Position numbers and translations under genes: made by a program. A model generated the notes under the pieces. That model did not search any database. It saw only the letters and a program-made list of their open reading frames with translations, and was not told the DNA's origin. From positions 1 through 7,041 of the forward strand of contig DVKN01000184.1 in assembly GCA_018716005.1 (NCBI GenBank): a stretch of DNA of 7,041 nucleotides, in the 5' to 3' direction. Origin of the DNA: Candidatus Scatomorpha stercoravium. GTDB lineage: Bacteria; Bacillota; Clostridia; Oscillospirales; Oscillospiraceae. This document shows positions 6,746 through 7,041 of this stretch, piece by piece; the first letter of the stretch is position 1, and every line of letters begins with the position of its first letter.

Positions 6746-6764
6746 AGTGGCTTCATGATATACT
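6736..6764 (+). promoter_or_regulatory. Extended -10 promoter driving the U32 peptidase gene
   Basis: Plus strand: TTGCCG (-35, 6736-6741, four of six consensus), 17-bp spacer, TGA directly before TATACT (-10, 6759-6764, five of six). Predicted start near 6771, giving a leader of about 62 nt that holds a GC-rich hairpin. Its -35 overlaps that of the minus-strand promoter. Confidence 0.65.
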
Positions 6765-6790
6765 ATAAGTTGTATTCTTATCCTCGAAAA

Positions 6791-6808
6791 CGGGCCGCCG
6801 CCGGCCCG
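6791..6808 (+). other. Stem-loop in the 5' leader of the U32 gene
   Basis: CGGGCCG (6791-6797) pairs with CGGCCCG (6802-6808) around a 4-base loop, all G-C. It lies about 25 bases before the ATG and leaves the GGGAGG ribosome binding site free. No T-run follows, so it is not a clear attenuator. A role in mRNA stability is possible, but short GC-rich hairpins also arise by chance in GC-rich DNA. Confidence 0.45.
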
Positions 6809-6833
6809 CGCCGGGGGGAATCGGGAGGCTCAC

Positions 6834-7041
6834 ATGGAAGTTCTGGCTTTCGCCGGGAGCGCCGAGGCCGTCATAGCCGCGGTGCAGAGCGGGGCTGACT
6901 CTGTCTATATACGCTTCGGCGGCCGGGGCGTCCACGGCTTTACGGAGGACGCGCTGGCCAAGTCCGTGCGCTACTGCCGCGTCCGCGGCTGCCGCGTCTA
7001 CGCCGAGCTCGACACGCTCGTCTCCGACGGGGAGGCCGCCG
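6834..7041 (+). CDS. Peptidase U32 family protein, N-terminal fragment cut by the window edge
   Basis: The first 69 residues of a gene that continues beyond the right edge. The start MEVLAFAGSAEAVIAAVQSGADSV... matches the N-terminal repeat of peptidase U32 proteins (consensus roughly MELLAPAGSPEAL.AAV..GADAVY), followed by FTEDALAKSVRYCRVRGCRVY (36-56) and the LDTLVSD segment (59-65) equivalent to the usual LNTLV.D. Many family members are not proteases but act in RNA hydroxylation or related steps, so the activity here is open. The usual proline of the LAPAGS motif is phenylalanine (F6), and SPEA is SAEA. The catalytic region is not in the window. ATG at 6834 follows GGGAGG with a five-base gap. 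It is transcribed away from the dnaD cluster from the shared divergent promoter region. Confidence 0.85.
   Translation, partial: MEVLAFAGSAEAVIAAVQSGADSVYIRFGGRGVHGFTEDALAKSVRYCRVRGCRVYAELDTLVSDGEAA

Larger units (their letters stand above)
6680..6833. other. Divergent intergenic region between the dnaD-domain and U32 genes
   Basis: This 154-bp gap is AT-rich in its left two thirds, then GC-rich just before the U32 gene. It contains both promoters, the central palindrome, the U32 leader hairpin and both ribosome binding sites. I see no small gene, tRNA or riboswitch in it. Confidence 0.8.

Noticed and set aside
6781..6828. Anti-Shine-Dalgarno switch in the U32 leader (CCTC pairing with GAGG)
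   Set aside because: Only four base pairs are available, and no alternative structure or ligand-binding architecture is visible.
5732..6898. Plus-strand open frame opposite the DnaD-domain gene that runs into the U32 gene
   Set aside because: It covers the dnaD gene antisense, crosses the divergent promoter region and enters the U32 gene in a different frame. The product is an Ala/Arg/Leu-rich string with no motif.

Overview
The window looks like chromosomal DNA from a GC-rich member of the Bacillota, most likely a clostridial lineage. The reasons are a DnaD-domain replication protein next to a DnaI/DnaC-type helicase loader, a short-signal lipoprotein, strong AGGAGG ribosome binding sites, and GC-rich genes separated by AT-rich promoter gaps. 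The exact genus cannot be read from the sequence. No mobile element, CRISPR array, rRNA or tRNA is visible.

Six of the seven genes lie on the minus strand. Reading in that direction (right to left) they are: a DnaD-domain protein (6679-5753), a helicase loader (5738-4731), a DUF2804 protein (4731-3703), a LysR-type regulator (3684-2797), a TAXI-type solute-binding lipoprotein (2663-1623), and a fused TRAP permease that runs off the left edge (1538-1). The seventh gene, a peptidase U32 family protein, starts at 6834 on the plus strand and runs off the right edge. The two edge genes have no stop codon inside the window, but both are clear from motifs and ribosome binding sites.

The first four minus-strand genes are tightly packed: gaps of 14 and 18 nt and a TGATG stop/start overlap. 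They could be one transcript from a promoter at 6716-6744. That promoter is part of a mirror-symmetric divergent pair. The plus-strand promoter for the U32 gene shares its -35 region, and both extended -10 boxes sit exactly equidistant from base 6740.

The TRAP pair has its own good sigma-A-type promoter (2728-2756) and an imperfect dyad upstream of it (2785-2804). The dyad overlaps the end of the lysR gene and is a plausible site for that regulator. A GC-rich stem-loop between binding-protein and permease genes (1562-1586) may set unequal expression. The simplest reading is a LysR-controlled TAXI-TRAP uptake system for an unknown, probably organic-acid, ligand, next to a housekeeping replication-initiation cluster. 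I see no strong evidence for a wholly new system. The most notable points are the symmetric divergent promoter, the coupling of DUF2804 to the helicase loader, and a sharp gene-to-gene difference in isoleucine codon choice.
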